DNA from: Usnea hakonensis
Lineage: Eukaryota > Ascomycota > Lecanoromycetes > Lecanorales > Parmeliaceae
DNA length: 18,201 nucleotides
Direction of reading: 5' to 3'
Assembly: GCA_013423325.1 (NCBI GenBank)
Contig: BLJB01000261.1
Span: 1 to 18,201 of the forward strand
Each line of letters starts with the position of its first letter. Position 1 is the stretch's first letter. A program made the position numbers and the translations under genes. Under the pieces are notes generated by a model, which was given only the letters and a program-made list of their open reading frames with translations, was not told the DNA's origin and ran no database searches. Positions 1 to 9,812 of the stretch are shown here, piece after piece.

Positions 1-219
1 GTTCCCCACCTATCGTGAATGGCGTCTCTTCATGTTGGTTGTTGTACTTCATCTTTTCTTTCCTTTCTAATAAGAAGGTAAAATCTATATATAGTGTTAT
101 AATTTCACCCTAATATCTTTCTTTCTAATCTGCGGAGAAGCGCTAAGCCCCTTTCGGCCTAGCGCCTTAGTATTGCGTACAATAATTTCTTCGAGTGCAA
201 TTACACTCTTCCTCCTATA
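1..219. other. Left flanking sequence, no gene recognised
   Basis: This stretch lies outside copy A. It keeps many CpA and TpG dinucleotides, unlike the elements to its right, so it looks little touched by RIP. I see no open reading frame of note. An imperfect inverted repeat lies around 137-171, with arms resembling AGCGCTAAG and CCTAGCGCCT around a CCTTTC loop. It is not a tRNA as far as I can fold it. The last bases before the LTR, CTATA at 215-219, are the candidate left target-site duplication. Confidence 0.5.
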
Positions 220-414
220 TGTTAGGACCGGTACTGAGATATCAAGTAGGTGTAGTAATAAGATATTAAATCTAAAGAGAGANNAGAAGTTCCCTTTAAA
301 TAGTGAGAGGTAAGGGCACGCTAGGCCCTAGCTCCGCTAGGGACTAGTATTTGAAAGACTTAACACTAGTAGTATTAAGAGCTTCTAATACTAGGTCCGA
401 TTCGTGCCCTAATA
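220..414 (-). repeat. 3' LTR of copy A
   Basis: It matches the LTR at 6483-6687 throughout, except for a two-N gap standing in for 12 bases; with these it would be 205 bp. The plus-strand end reads TGTTAG and the other end CTAATA, a TG...CA pair with one RIP change. Seven differences in the distal half are C to T or G to A at CpA/TpG. Confidence 0.93.
283..284. other. Assembly gap (NN) inside LTR
   Basis: Two N bases occupy the place of 12 bases seen in the other LTR of the same element at 6546-6557. This shortfall of 10 exactly explains why this LTR is 195 rather than 205 bp. It is an unresolved base call or collapsed gap, not biology. Confidence 0.9.
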
Positions 415-430
415 GTACCCCCCCCTCCGG
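415..430 (-). promoter_or_regulatory. Polypurine tract of copy A
   Basis: On the minus strand a purine run with eight consecutive G residues directly abuts the 3' LTR, the expected primer for plus-strand DNA synthesis. The same tract precedes the 3' LTR of copy C. Confidence 0.85.
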
Positions 431-677
431 CTAGGCCTAGTCCCTAGGCCTGAAGAAACTCGCTATAAACGCAAGTAAAAACAAATAGCTATAGTAAAGT
501 AGTGAGTGCCGGGTAGGCGAGTTAAAAAACCCGGATTATGATCGTGAAACTCGAATCCGGGTAGGTCAGGTGAAACCCGATTGTAGGGTAATCGAGGTAA
601 ATCTATAGATTCCTGCAAAATCGATTTTTTTGAAAATGGCTAAGTTATACTTCGGTGCTCGTTTCCGCCCTGGTTCA
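431..677 (-). other. 3' untranslated region of copy A with two hairpins
   Basis: Non-coding sequence between the pol stop (TAG TGA tandem on the minus strand, 675-680) and the polypurine tract. It holds a perfect inverted repeat AGGCCTAG/CTAGGCCT (433-451, 3-nt loop) next to the tract, and ACCCGGATT/AATCCGGGT (529-562, 16-nt loop). Both are preserved in copy C. Confidence 0.65.
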
Positions 678-3600
678 CTACATAAAAATTCCATATTTTG
701 TAAAAACACGGTATTTTGAAAATTTTTTACGCAATACAACGAGTATACACCAAATTTCGAGCAAAATAAGGTCGGTAGATATATGTAGGGTAGGAATATT
801 CCGATTAGTGGATATCCTCCTAGTTGTATATACTACTACAAGGCCTTCGGGCTGACCCATAAACGTGGGGTAATTGTACTAGTGGTGGCTATAGTGACTA
901 GGGGTAGTGGAAGCCGTGGGGTAAGCCTACCGCTAGGGTCCCCCTAGGGGATATCTACGCTTCTTTGGTCGTACTGGCCTCGTAGGCTCGGTTAGTATCC
1001 TCTGGGTCCTACCAGTCTCTCGGGGGCCTCCGGGTGCGGTCGGGTTGTTTCTATAGTAATTATCTACTACATCCTACGCGCTATCGAACTTATTGGCGTC
1101 AGTATAATACTACTCGTTATCCCTACCGAAACCGGTCCACTTGACGCGATACTGGAGTCGACTATAGTATCGGCAAGCATCTAGGATATCGTCTACCTCC
1201 CAATACTCGTAATTATCGAGTACTATAGGTACTAGAGGTAGGACTACTTAACCCGGTAATAGATTATTAGGGTATAGTATTAGTAAGTCCGGATAGAACG
1301 TTAACTTAAGTCGGGATATGCTTTTCGGTAATTCAAGTTTATAAGCGGTCCCCGCTTAACCTATAATTTTGAATAGGCCAAGTTGTTTATAGTCTAAGTC
1401 CTTATACGGCCGTATAGTCTTAATATTCCTAATTAATAATATAACTAGGTCGCCTTCTTTAAATAGTGACTCCCGTTGATATTTATTGGCTTAGTACTCT
1501 ATATTAGTTTATATACTAGTAAGGGTAGCCTTGCCGAATTAGAGTAATTCTTCTATTTTGGCTATGATTTCGGCGGCGGTACGGGCTTACAGGCGTTCTC
1601 TAGTAGACTCGTAATTAGTAGTATCGGGGCTAAAACTTATACGCGGGTGGAATCCCTTATTAAGGTAGAATAGGGATAATCTAGTAGCCGTCATATTATT
1701 ATTATTATCGCTAAATTCTATTATAGGGATCCATTTCGCCCAGTCGTTTTACGCATAGTTACAGTAGGTCCGGAGGCCTTTCTCAACTTCTTAGTTCGCG
1801 CGTTCGAACTGACCATCCGTTTAGAGATAGTAGGCAGTAGATAGGTTCGATTTAATACCTAACCGTTTACATATTAATTAGTATATATTCGAGGCGAACT
1901 AGGGTCTATTATCCGAGGTTATTAAGGACGGGAGACCGTATAAGCGGTAAACGTACCAAATCAGAATCATGGTAGTCTCCTCTACGGATAAGCCTCCTTT
2001 ACCGGAGTAACATAGAATATAGTGGCACTCTTTAGATAAGCGGTCCACGACGGTATAGATAGCGTTATAACCGTCCGACAGGGGTAGGCCGGTAATAAAG
2101 TCCACCGTAATATCTTGCTAGCGTTATTCAGGTATTAGTAAGGGTACTAGTAAGCCGTGCTTTTTCTACCGGGGTACCTTGTTACGGTAGCAGTTTACGC
2201 AATTACGAACGAAACGGATAATAGATCCGACGTACCCTAGCCAGTAATAATAGTACCGAAGGAGGGCGAGAGTCCTTCTTTTCCTAGGGTAACGATTTGA
2301 ACTTTAGTTATAAATTTCCTTAAGTAAGTCTATTTATAGGGACTCCGGTACCTATAATAGACCTTCTTTATATAGGGCACCGTCTATGATCCTATAGTCG
2401 TTAAGTCTAATTTTATAAAGTCTAGGGCGGTTATTAGTAATTGCCTCCCTATACTCGCTACATCCTTTATCAGTCTTATTGGTGGCTAAGATCCTTTCGA
2501 ATATTCCTTCTTTAACGGATATACAGCGTATATCCACCCGGTCCGGGGTAAGAATAATTTGCCGTTATTATTTAATTCTATTATTATCCTCCCCTAAGGG
2601 TAACGTTCCGGGTATACGGGTAAGAGCATCTACTTTCTTATTATACTTACTAGCTCGGAAAATGACCTAGAAGTTAAACTCCGAAAGTATATCTAAGTAC
2701 CGGGCTTATCGGCGACTAAGTTCCTTACTATTTATAAAAGTCCTTAGGGCTTAGTAGTTAGTAAAGATTTAGATCGGGAGGTCTATAAATTCTAGTTCCT
2801 AGCGCTAGTATTCTAGGTACTAAACGATTACTAGTAGCTCTTTATTATAGATATAATAATTATATTCGGCGGGGATCATACTCTTACTATAATACGTAAC
2901 GGGGTAGAGAGTCCCTTCGTTATCGTATTGGGAGAGTACCCTACCGTTAACGTAGTTAGATAAATCTATTTCTACGATCGCTTATTTCTTAGGGTCGAAG
3001 TACTTAAGGATAAGGGCCGAAGTCACCGCGGTTTTAAGGGATTCGAATACTTTAGTATAGTCTTTAGTCTATAAAAATAGGTTATCTTTACGAGCGAGAG
3101 CCGCCAAAGGCTTAGCGATTTTAGAGAAGCCCTTAATAAATCGCCGGTAAAAGTTAATAAACCCTAGGAAGCCTTGTACTTTCTTAAGGTTCGTTGGCTT
3201 TTCCTAGTTAACTACGGCTTCGATCTTCTTAGGATCTATTTCTAGGCCGTCGCCGGAGACTATAACTCTAAGGAATACTATTTTAGGGATATCGAATTCG
3301 CACTTCTTAATGTCTACCTATAGGCCGGCGTCCCGAAGTTTTACGAGGATCTTGGCGACGTGGACTCGATATTCCTTCCTAGTCTTACTGTAAATCAAGA
3401 TATCGTCTAGGTACGCCTAGTAGAAGTCGTTAATATAGTTAAATAGTATATTATTAATATATTATTAGAAGGAACTAGGGCCGTTACTGAGACTAAACGG
3501 GAGGACTTTATACTTATAGGACCCTAAGGCAGTAATAAAGGTCGTCAAATCTTTACTATCGGGGTATATTCGAAGTTTATTAAAGGCGGAGATAATATCG

Positions 3601-4766
3601 AGTTTAGTTAGGTATTTATAGCCTTAGATCTTTCTAATTATCTCCTCTATTAGGGGTAGAGGGTAACGAGTCTTCTTAGTAAGCGCGTTAAGCTTTCGGT
3701 AATCGATATAAAACCGAAGGTTACCGTTAGCCTTAAGAGTAAAGAGGATAGGAGAGTAATATAGAGCTTAACTAGGGGTAATAAACCCCTTGGATAAGTT
3801 TTCGGTCAGGTACTCTTTCACTTTTTAGAGCTTATATAGTAATATATAATAAGTACGGGTTTTAGGTAGTACCGCGTCCGTAGTTAGTTTAATTTTATAA
3901 TCGTATAAGCGGTAAGGAGGTAATTTATTAGCCTACGCGCGATCGAACACATCCGCGTAATCCGAATACTCTTGGGGGAGCTTAGCCTAAATATCCTCCT
4001 TTATAGCGTTACTTTCGGTAGCGTTAATATATAGTTCCTCCATTCTATACCGGGCTTCAAATACTAACTCCTAATCAATATCTTTTATCGATATAGTAAA
4101 GGTCTTCGTATCGGACTCGCGGCTAAGGATTCCAAAGGGGGCGGCCCCTACGGCGAAGATCGAGAAGGACTTATCGGCCCCCGTGGACTAGAGACGAGGC
4201 AGGATCCTAGGAGCCGGAGGCGGAGTCTTTAGCGTAGGAGATAGGGTATCCCTAATAGCTTTAGTCGTAGGGATAGGTACCTTATTAGGAAAGATAATAG
4301 TATCGTTTGCTATATCGAGGGTTACCCGGTAACGATTCATCTAGGGCTTCCCTAGGATAATAGTATATTGTCCCAAGTCGGTAATAAGTATTAGATAAGT
4401 AACTTCTCGATAGTTACCGACTCGTAGAGTAGGGTATAAGATATACGTAATAGGCTTATTACGGATTTATCTATTAAATCCCCTTACGAGCTTAGGCTTA
4501 GATAACTCGGTAAGCAGGATACCTAGCTTCTTACTTACTAATTTAGTAACCTTAGTATTAATAAAGGTATATCCGGTAGCCCTAGTATCGGCAAGGGCTT
4601 TTTCGTTATACGTTTTCCTTTGAGAGGACAGTTTGGCTTCTATAAGGAAGGGGGACTTGGAGAATAGTTCGGATTCCTCCTGGGGGTGCTCGGGTACTGG
4701 ATTAGAGAGAGCATTTACGTATAAGGATACTACCTCCTTCCCCTATACCGCGTCGCTAGCGGGGGA
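678..4766 (-). pseudogene. pol: RIP-broken pol of copy A (PR-RT-RH-IN-chromodomain)
   Basis: A chromovirus polyprotein relic of 1363 codons including the stop, in one frame with no indel relative to copy C. On the minus strand, protease lies near 4600-4280, with the active site reading ADTRA, so the Asp survives but Gly is Arg. RT lies near 3820-3200, with the catalytic YLDD intact (3402-3413). RNase H lies near 2990-2590. The HHCC finger lies near 2360-2120, where both His are Tyr but both Cys remain. The integrase core keeps Asp 2100-2102, Asp 1911-1913 and Glu 1803-1805. The GPY/F module and then the chromodomain (1062-1208) follow; the latter keeps EYWEV and KWTGF where copy C has stops. 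Stop-free stretches at 1899-2105, 2352-2537 and 678-860 are pieces of this gene. Many in-frame TAA/TAG codons remain, so it is non-functional. Confidence 0.92.
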
Positions 4767-4768
4767 AT

Positions 4769-6162
4769 CTAGTTTTCCGAGTCGCTAGAGGAGTCGATTT
4801 CGTCTTCCTTAAAGGACTCCGCTATAGGGTTATCAATTACTAGCTCCTTAATATCCGTAGCTCCGTTCTTCTTATTTAGAAGGAAGGGATTAGGATAGTC
4901 GTATACAAGGTATTCGATTAAGCCGTAGCCGTAATAACCCTTATTTTTAGTAGAGGTAAGCTTGACGGTCTCGCCTAGACCCGCGAGTATCTTAGAGTTT
5001 CGAGGCTTAGAGTCCTTAGTTTTACCTTTGTTAGAGCTACTATTACCGTAACTAGTCTCCTTTATAGCACGGTATTCGTTGTCTATTCGGGTCAAGTATA
5101 CCTTAATCTCATCAATAGTCTTGAAGGTAACCCCGCAATTACCCTAGGCCGAGCGAAGTCTTATGGTAATCTTATCTCTCAGTTCGTGGATTAACTCTAC
5201 CCGTAAATAGTTAAGTTCGTCCCCGAGTACTATAAAATCTATAAAGAAGTCTATAAAATAGCGGCTTCCTTATAAAAGGGATTTAAATTCACGGCGTAGA
5301 TTAAGCTCTCTATCTAAGTCCTTAAACCCACCTCTTAGATAGTCGAGGAGATCCTTAACCGATCGGAATAGGTTCTAGCTATCATCGCGTAGCTAACCAG
5401 AGCACCGCTTTATAGCTTTTCCGGCGATGTAACTAATTATATAGTTAACTTTATCTAGGTCGTCTATATAATAATCAGCGTTTTTATATAATTTATATTT
5501 GACTTTTCATTCCTATTCGTCCTAGGTAGGATTCTCTCCATCTATAAAGATAAGGGGTACTAGGGCGTTCTTTATATATTAGATTTTAGCAGTCGTAGAT
5601 CCGGGGACCACCGCGGTAGTAACTAGCCGCTTAGCTAGGTCTTCTCGTACCTATTCGACTTTAATCTATAGTTCTTCAAGCTAGGTCCGTATATTATTAG
5701 ACTCTATCTAGAGAAGGGCGTAGCGTTACTTTTCCCTAATTAGGGACTTAGTAACGAAGTCCTTTTCGACGTTCGCGGTATTAAGCTCAAACTGGGTAGT
5801 ATCTTTTACTAAGACTAGGGCGTTATAATCCCTAACGATTTTAATAGCCTCCTCCCTATCTTAGCGGAGCTAGTCCATTATTTAGACCACTAATTCGGGG
5901 TTATGGGCGACCTAGAAACGGAGGTCGGTAGTATCCTGGATTTCTAAGGGGGAAGAAGCGTCTACTAGATAGTCGGGAGGGTCTTTTATCCTAACTTAGA
6001 TAATAGTTCGACGATTACTTATACGTTCCGCTAAGAGAGTAGCGGAATCAGCCGGTAGATTATAGATAGGCTTTTTTACGGGGTAGTAGGTTTCTTTAGT
6101 TTAGAATTAGAGGTTTTAAAAGGTTAGGAGGACCCCTCGGATTCGTAAGTAGAGCGAGCTAT
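4769..6162 (-). pseudogene. gag: RIP-broken gag of copy A
   Basis: Capsid/nucleocapsid relic colinear with gag of copy C. The C-terminal 108 codons (4769-5095) remain open and include the nucleocapsid zinc knuckle, where all three Cys and also the His (4910-4912) have become Tyr through G to A or C to T changes. A 1-nt deletion in a G run at 6080-6083 adds a frameshift near the N terminus, besides the RIP stops. The likely start, ATA at 6160-6162, would be ATG before a TpG to TpA change; this is inferred. Pol follows in the -1 frame. Ty3/gypsy Gag normally forms the particle that packages the RNA. Confidence 0.88.
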
Positions 6163-6482
6163 ATAACTAAGTTTTAGTTATATTAGAAAAAATAAGTATT
6201 AAGGGAGTTATACCAAGTGACTTAGCTTTATAGTTAGAGGGGTAGTCAACCAATAACCGAACTAGTTAACTAATAACTAGGTTTCTAGGGTACCGTATAG
6301 TTTAGGCCCGCTGGGAGTATTCCGTATAGCTTAGGAATACCGGGGTAAGTACTAAACTCAATAGGCTTATTCTTTTTCGGCTCGAGCCTATCTCGAGTCC
6401 GGTAACGTTATTATGTTCGCTTACCGATCGAACGATATAGTAATATTACTACTATCGTATAGTTACCGGAGATTTAATATAA
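6163..6482 (-). other. 5' leader of copy A
   Basis: Untranslated leader between the 5' LTR and gag, homologous to 12008-12327. It holds the primer site at its LTR-proximal end and probably packaging signals, which I cannot identify. It keeps the empty site corresponding to the place where a solo LTR interrupts copy B. Confidence 0.7.
6470..6480 (-). promoter_or_regulatory. Self-priming primer-binding site, copy A
   Basis: On the minus strand ATATTAAATCT begins 2 nt after the LTR end. It is the exact reverse complement of AGATTTAATAT, carried on the element's sense strand within the LTR (6526-6536). It lacks the TGG start of a tRNA-primed site. Confidence 0.6.
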
Positions 6483-6687
6483 TGTTAGGACCGGTACTAA
6501 GATATCAAGTAGATATAGTAATAAGATATTAAATCTAAAGAGAGAATATCTAAGTACAGAAGTTCCCTTTAAATAGTGAGAGGTAAGGGCACGCTAGGCC
6601 CTAGCTCCGCTAGGGACTGGTGTTTGAAAGACTCAACACTGGTAGTGTTGAGAGCTTCTAACACTAGGTCCGATTCGTGCCCTAATA
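6483..6687 (-). repeat. 5' LTR of copy A (205 bp)
   Basis: Least mutated LTR of copy A. Sense-strand ends are TATTAG (from TGTTAG) and CTAACA. It contains the inverted repeats described for copy C, a TATTTAAA box and the R-start 11-mer complementary to the primer site. Confidence 0.95.
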
Positions 6688-6820
6688 GTATATAGCTAAT
6701 ATTCTGGTTATATTACCACTATTAAATACTATTCTTCGGTTTCTAGTATACTCTCTAATATAATATTAGCTATCCCTTATAGCCCTAAGCGAAGCTATTA
6801 TTAAATATCGCTCCTATAAC

Positions 6821-7140
6821 TATCCTATCTATCTATAGAGACTTCTCGGAATATCGCCTACTTAATCGCCTTATTATAGAGGAGATATTCGGCTATTCTT
6901 ATCTACTCGGTAACTATCTATCTATCTATCTACCTATCTACCTACCTACCCTATCTATCCTATCTATCTGCGGAGACTTCTCGGAATATCGCCTACTTAA
7001 TCGCCTTATTATGAAGGAGATATTCGGCTATTCTTATCTACTCGATAACTATCTATCTACCTACCTACCTACCTACCTACCTACCTACCTACTATCTATC
7101 TACCTACGAGGAGATATTTCGACTATCTCTCGTCTAATCT
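6821..7140. repeat. 135-bp tandem repeat, two units plus fragment
   Basis: Unit 1 (6821-6955) and unit 2 (6956-7090) share a nearly identical core starting GAGACTTCTCGG at 6838 and 6973, then a variable TATC/TACC stretch. A degenerate third fragment starts at GAGGAGATATTTCG (7108). Core differences are few. Confidence 0.85.
7057..7092. repeat. (CTAC)9 microsatellite
   Basis: Nine perfect CTAC units, flanked by TATC units. A shorter mixed TATC/TACC array sits at 6914-6970 in the equivalent place of the first 135-bp unit. Confidence 0.95.
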
Positions 7141-7206
7141 ACTAGATTTACCTATCTATCTATAGAGAGATCTCTATCTATTCCGATTTAAATTCGGAAT
7201 ACTAAG

Positions 7207-7360
7207 AAGAAGAAATCGTCTAAGAGATAACGAGATTCGTAGCGAGGCCGGTAGCTCTTATAATTACGCTTCTTACTAGAAGAAACCGTCCAAGTAATAA
7301 TAAGATTCGTAGCGAGGTCGATAGCTCTTATAATTACGCTTTTTACTAGAAGAAGAAGTC
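7207..7360. repeat. 70-bp tandem repeat, two units plus fragment
   Basis: Units 7207-7276 and 7277-7346 share GATTCGTAGCGAGG (7234 and 7304) and a run of about 30 bp ending in TTACTAGAAG. Differences are mostly transitions. A partial third copy follows. A stop-free antisense stretch (7188-7406) here is repetitive and not a believable gene. Confidence 0.85.
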
Positions 7361-7702
7361 TATTCCGATTTAGATTCGAAGTATTATTTAAAGAAAAGAA
7401 GGCCAAATTAGCTAAAAAGAAAACTATAGAGAAGAATTAACGAAAGAGGTAATAACTATTATAACGGCTATTATAGAAAGTATAGATTTCTCCTCCTTCT
7501 TTTTACTAGTACTATTAGAAGCTAGTTTAACTATATATGATTAGCGTATTTAAACTAGTTTCGATTTAGTAAATTATTGGACTTTACGGATTTATACGAA
7601 TTAGTCTTATTCGATTTCGATTTTTTTTTAGTATTTTAGTATTTTACTATAAAGGTAGATATACTTAGTATTCGAGAAGGGGTATAGATTATAATAATTA
7701 CT

Positions 7703-7907
7703 TATTAGAGCACAAATTAGACCTAGTATTAGAAGCTCTTAAGACTACTAGTATTAAGTCTTTTAAATACTAGTTTCTAATAGAGCTAGGGCCTAGCGTA
7801 CCCTTACCTCTTACTATTTAAAGGGAACTTCTATATTTAGATATTCTCTCTTTAGATTTAATATCTTATTATTATATTTATTTAATATCTTAGTATTAAT
7901 CCTAATA
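7703..7907 (+). repeat. 5' LTR of copy B (205 bp)
   Basis: TATTAG...CTAATA ends, same length as the LTRs of A and C, with many additional C to T and G to A changes. Confidence 0.93.
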
Positions 7908-7909
7908 TT

Positions 7910-7920
7910 ATATTAAATCT
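7910..7920 (+). promoter_or_regulatory. Self-priming primer-binding site, copy B
   Basis: ATATTAAATCT, 2 nt after the LTR, exact complement of AGATTTAATAT at 7854-7864 in its own LTR, even though surrounding bases are heavily mutated. Confidence 0.55.
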
Positions 7921-8063
7921 TCGATAACTATACGATAGTAGTAATATTACTATATCGTTCGATTAATAAGCGAACGTAATAATGTTATTAGACTTAAGAT
8001 AGACTCGAGTTAAAAAAGAATAAACCTATTAAATTTAATATTTACCCCGATATTTCTAAGCTA

Positions 8064-8255
8064 TACGGTGTCAGGACCGGTACAGAGGTAATATCATGTA
8101 GGTATATTGAATAAGATAACTAGGTGAGGAGCCTATGTACAGGAAGGAAGAAGACATAAATATGTAGAGAGCCAGGGCGCCAAGCCACTAGTCCCGATTA
8201 GGCACCGGCCTTGATAACCATGTGTTGAGAGGTAGGGACCGCTCGTGACATACGG
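8064..8255 (-). mobile_element. Solo LTR of a related family with 5-bp duplication
   Basis: A 182-bp element (8069-8250) with TGTCA/TGACA ends, flanked by TACGG on both sides (8064-8068 and 8251-8255). Copies A and C keep the uninterrupted site. Its first 15 bases match the antisense end of the main LTR except at one position, and similarity recurs along its length (around GTACAGGAAG, TTGAGAGG and AATAAGATA). It is therefore a cousin LTR, oriented opposite to copy B. It retains about eleven CpA and as many TpG, so it is not RIP-mutated. Confidence 0.88.
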
Positions 8256-8416
8256 AATACTTCTAGCGGGCCTAAACTATATAGTACCCTAAAAACCTAG
8301 TTATTAATTAATTAGCTCGATTATTAATTAATTACCCTTTTAATTATAAAGTCGAGTTATTTAATATAACTTCTTTAATACTTATTTTTTTTTTAATATA
8401 ACTAAAACTCGATTAT

Positions 8417-9810
8417 ATAGCTTACTCTATTTATAAATTTAAAAGGTCTTTCTAACTCTTTAAAACCTCTAATTCTAAATTAAAGAAATCTATTACCCCT
8501 ATAAAAATATTTATTTATAATTTACTAACTAATTCCGCTACTCTTCTAGCGAAATATATAGATAATTATTAGACTACTATTTAAACTAAAGTAAAAGATA
8601 TTTCTAATTATCTAGTAAATACTTTTTTACTCTTAGAAATCTAAGATATTATCAACCTCTATTTCTAGATTATTTATAATCTCGAACTAATAGTCTAGAT
8701 AATAGATTAGCTCTACTAAAATAGAGAGAAGATTATTAAAATTATTAAAAACTATAATACTCTAATCTTAATAAAAGATACTATCTAGTTCGAGCTTAAT
8801 ACCGCGAATATTAAAAAGAATTCTATTACTAAGTCTCTAACTAGAGAGAAGTAACGCTATATCTTACTCTAAATAGAGTCTAATAATATATAAACTAGCT
8901 TAAAGAACTATAGATTAAAGTCGAATAAATATAAGAAGATCTAATTAAGTAGCTAGTTATTACTATAATAGTCTTTAGATCTATAATTATTAAAATCTAA
9001 TATATAAAGAATACCCTAATATCCTCTATTTTTATAGATAGAGAGAATCCTATTTAGAATAAATAAAAATAAAAAGTTAAATATAAATTATATAAAAATA
9101 TTAATTATTATATAGATAATCTAGATAAAGTTAATTATATAATTAGTTATATTATTAGAAAAGTTATAAAGCGGTATTCTAATTAATTATATAATAATAG
9201 CTAGAATCTATTTTAATTAATTAAGAATTTTCTTAACTACTTAAAAGGTAGATTTAAGGATTTAGATAAAGAGCTTAATTTATACTATAAATTTAAATCT
9301 CTTTTATAAAGAAGCCGCTATTTTATAGACTTCTTTATAGATTTTATAGTACTCGAAAATAAACTTAACTATTTATAAATAAAATTAATCTATAAATTAA
9401 GAGATAAGATTATTATAAGATTTCGCTTAGCTTAAGATAATTATAGGATTATCTTTAAAATTATTAATAAAATTAAAATATACTTAATTTAAATAGATAA
9501 TAAATATTAAGCTATAAAGGAGACTAGTTATAATAATAATAATTTTAATAAAGATAAAATTAAGAACTTTAAATCTTAAAACTCTAAAATATTTATAGAT
9601 CTAGATAAGACTATTAAATTTATCTTTACTAAAAATAAGAATTATTATAGTTATAGCTTAATTAAATATTTTATATATAATTATTCTAACCCTTTTTTTC
9701 TAAATAAGAAGAACGGAGCCGCGGATATTAAAGAGCTAGTAGTTAATAACTCTATAGAGGAGTTCTTTAAGGAAGATAAAATCGACTTCTCTAATAATTT
9801 AGAAAACTAG
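8417..9810 (+). pseudogene. gag: Hyper-mutated gag of copy B
   Basis: Relic aligned codon by codon with gag of copy C (13722 corresponds to 9810), with a 1-nt deletion near 8893 that causes a frameshift. In-frame TAA/TAG codons are frequent. In the zinc-knuckle segment every ligand, including the His, reads Tyr. The C-terminal part stays recognisable around LLNKKNGAADIKELVV. No coding capacity is left. The presumed start is ATA, as in the other copies. Confidence 0.85.
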
Positions 9811-9812
9811 AT

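Larger units (their letters stand above)
220..6687 (-). mobile_element. Copy A: full-length RIP-mutated Ty3/gypsy chromovirus
   Basis: A complete LTR retrotransposon on the minus strand: 5' LTR 6483-6687, self-complementary primer site, gag, pol, 3' UTR, polypurine tract, 3' LTR 220-414. Plus positions in A and C add up to 18491 from the 3' LTR to the middle of gag and to 18490 beyond, so the two are colinear with one 1-nt deletion in A (the G run at 6080-6083 has 4 bases where C has 5). Flanking pentamers are CTATA (left) and GTATA (right), only 4 of 5 matching. Differences between its LTRs are RIP-type transitions. It keeps some codons lost in copy C, including the chromodomain Trp and the integrase zinc-finger cysteines, and so helps to read the family. 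It cannot be autonomous. Confidence 0.93.
6688..7702. other. AT-rich spacer between divergent copies A and B
   Basis: About 1 kb between the two 5' LTRs, with no credible gene. CpA and TpG are scarce, so it too seems RIP-affected. It holds a 135-bp tandem repeat, TATC/CTAC microsatellites, a 70-bp tandem repeat and, at 7180-7200, an inverted repeat ATTCCGA/TCGGAAT around TTTAAAT. A related segment recurs near 7359. The remainder (7400-7702) is AT-rich sequence in which I recognise nothing. Confidence 0.6.
7908..8416 (+). other. 5' leader of copy B, split by a solo LTR
   Basis: Homologue of the leaders in A and C, interrupted at 8069-8250. Contains a 10-T run at about 8385-8394 where copy C has 6 T followed by C and T. 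Confidence 0.7.

Noticed and set aside
137..171. tRNA or small RNA gene in the left flank
   Set aside because: Only one short imperfect stem, no cloverleaf or promoter boxes.
655..855. Plus-strand open frame of 66 codons
   Set aside because: Antisense to the pol tail of copy A; the sense frame ends at the tandem stop shared with copy C.
2479..2670. Plus-strand open frame of 63 codons
   Set aside because: Antisense to the segment of pol between RNase H and integrase in copy A.
6821..7140. CRISPR-like array
   Set aside because: Long tandem units with microsatellite tails and no spacer-repeat alternation, in a fungal context.
7188..7406. Minus-strand open frame of 72 codons as a small gene
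   Set aside because: It lies over the 70-bp tandem repeat, has no recognisable domain and no supporting context.
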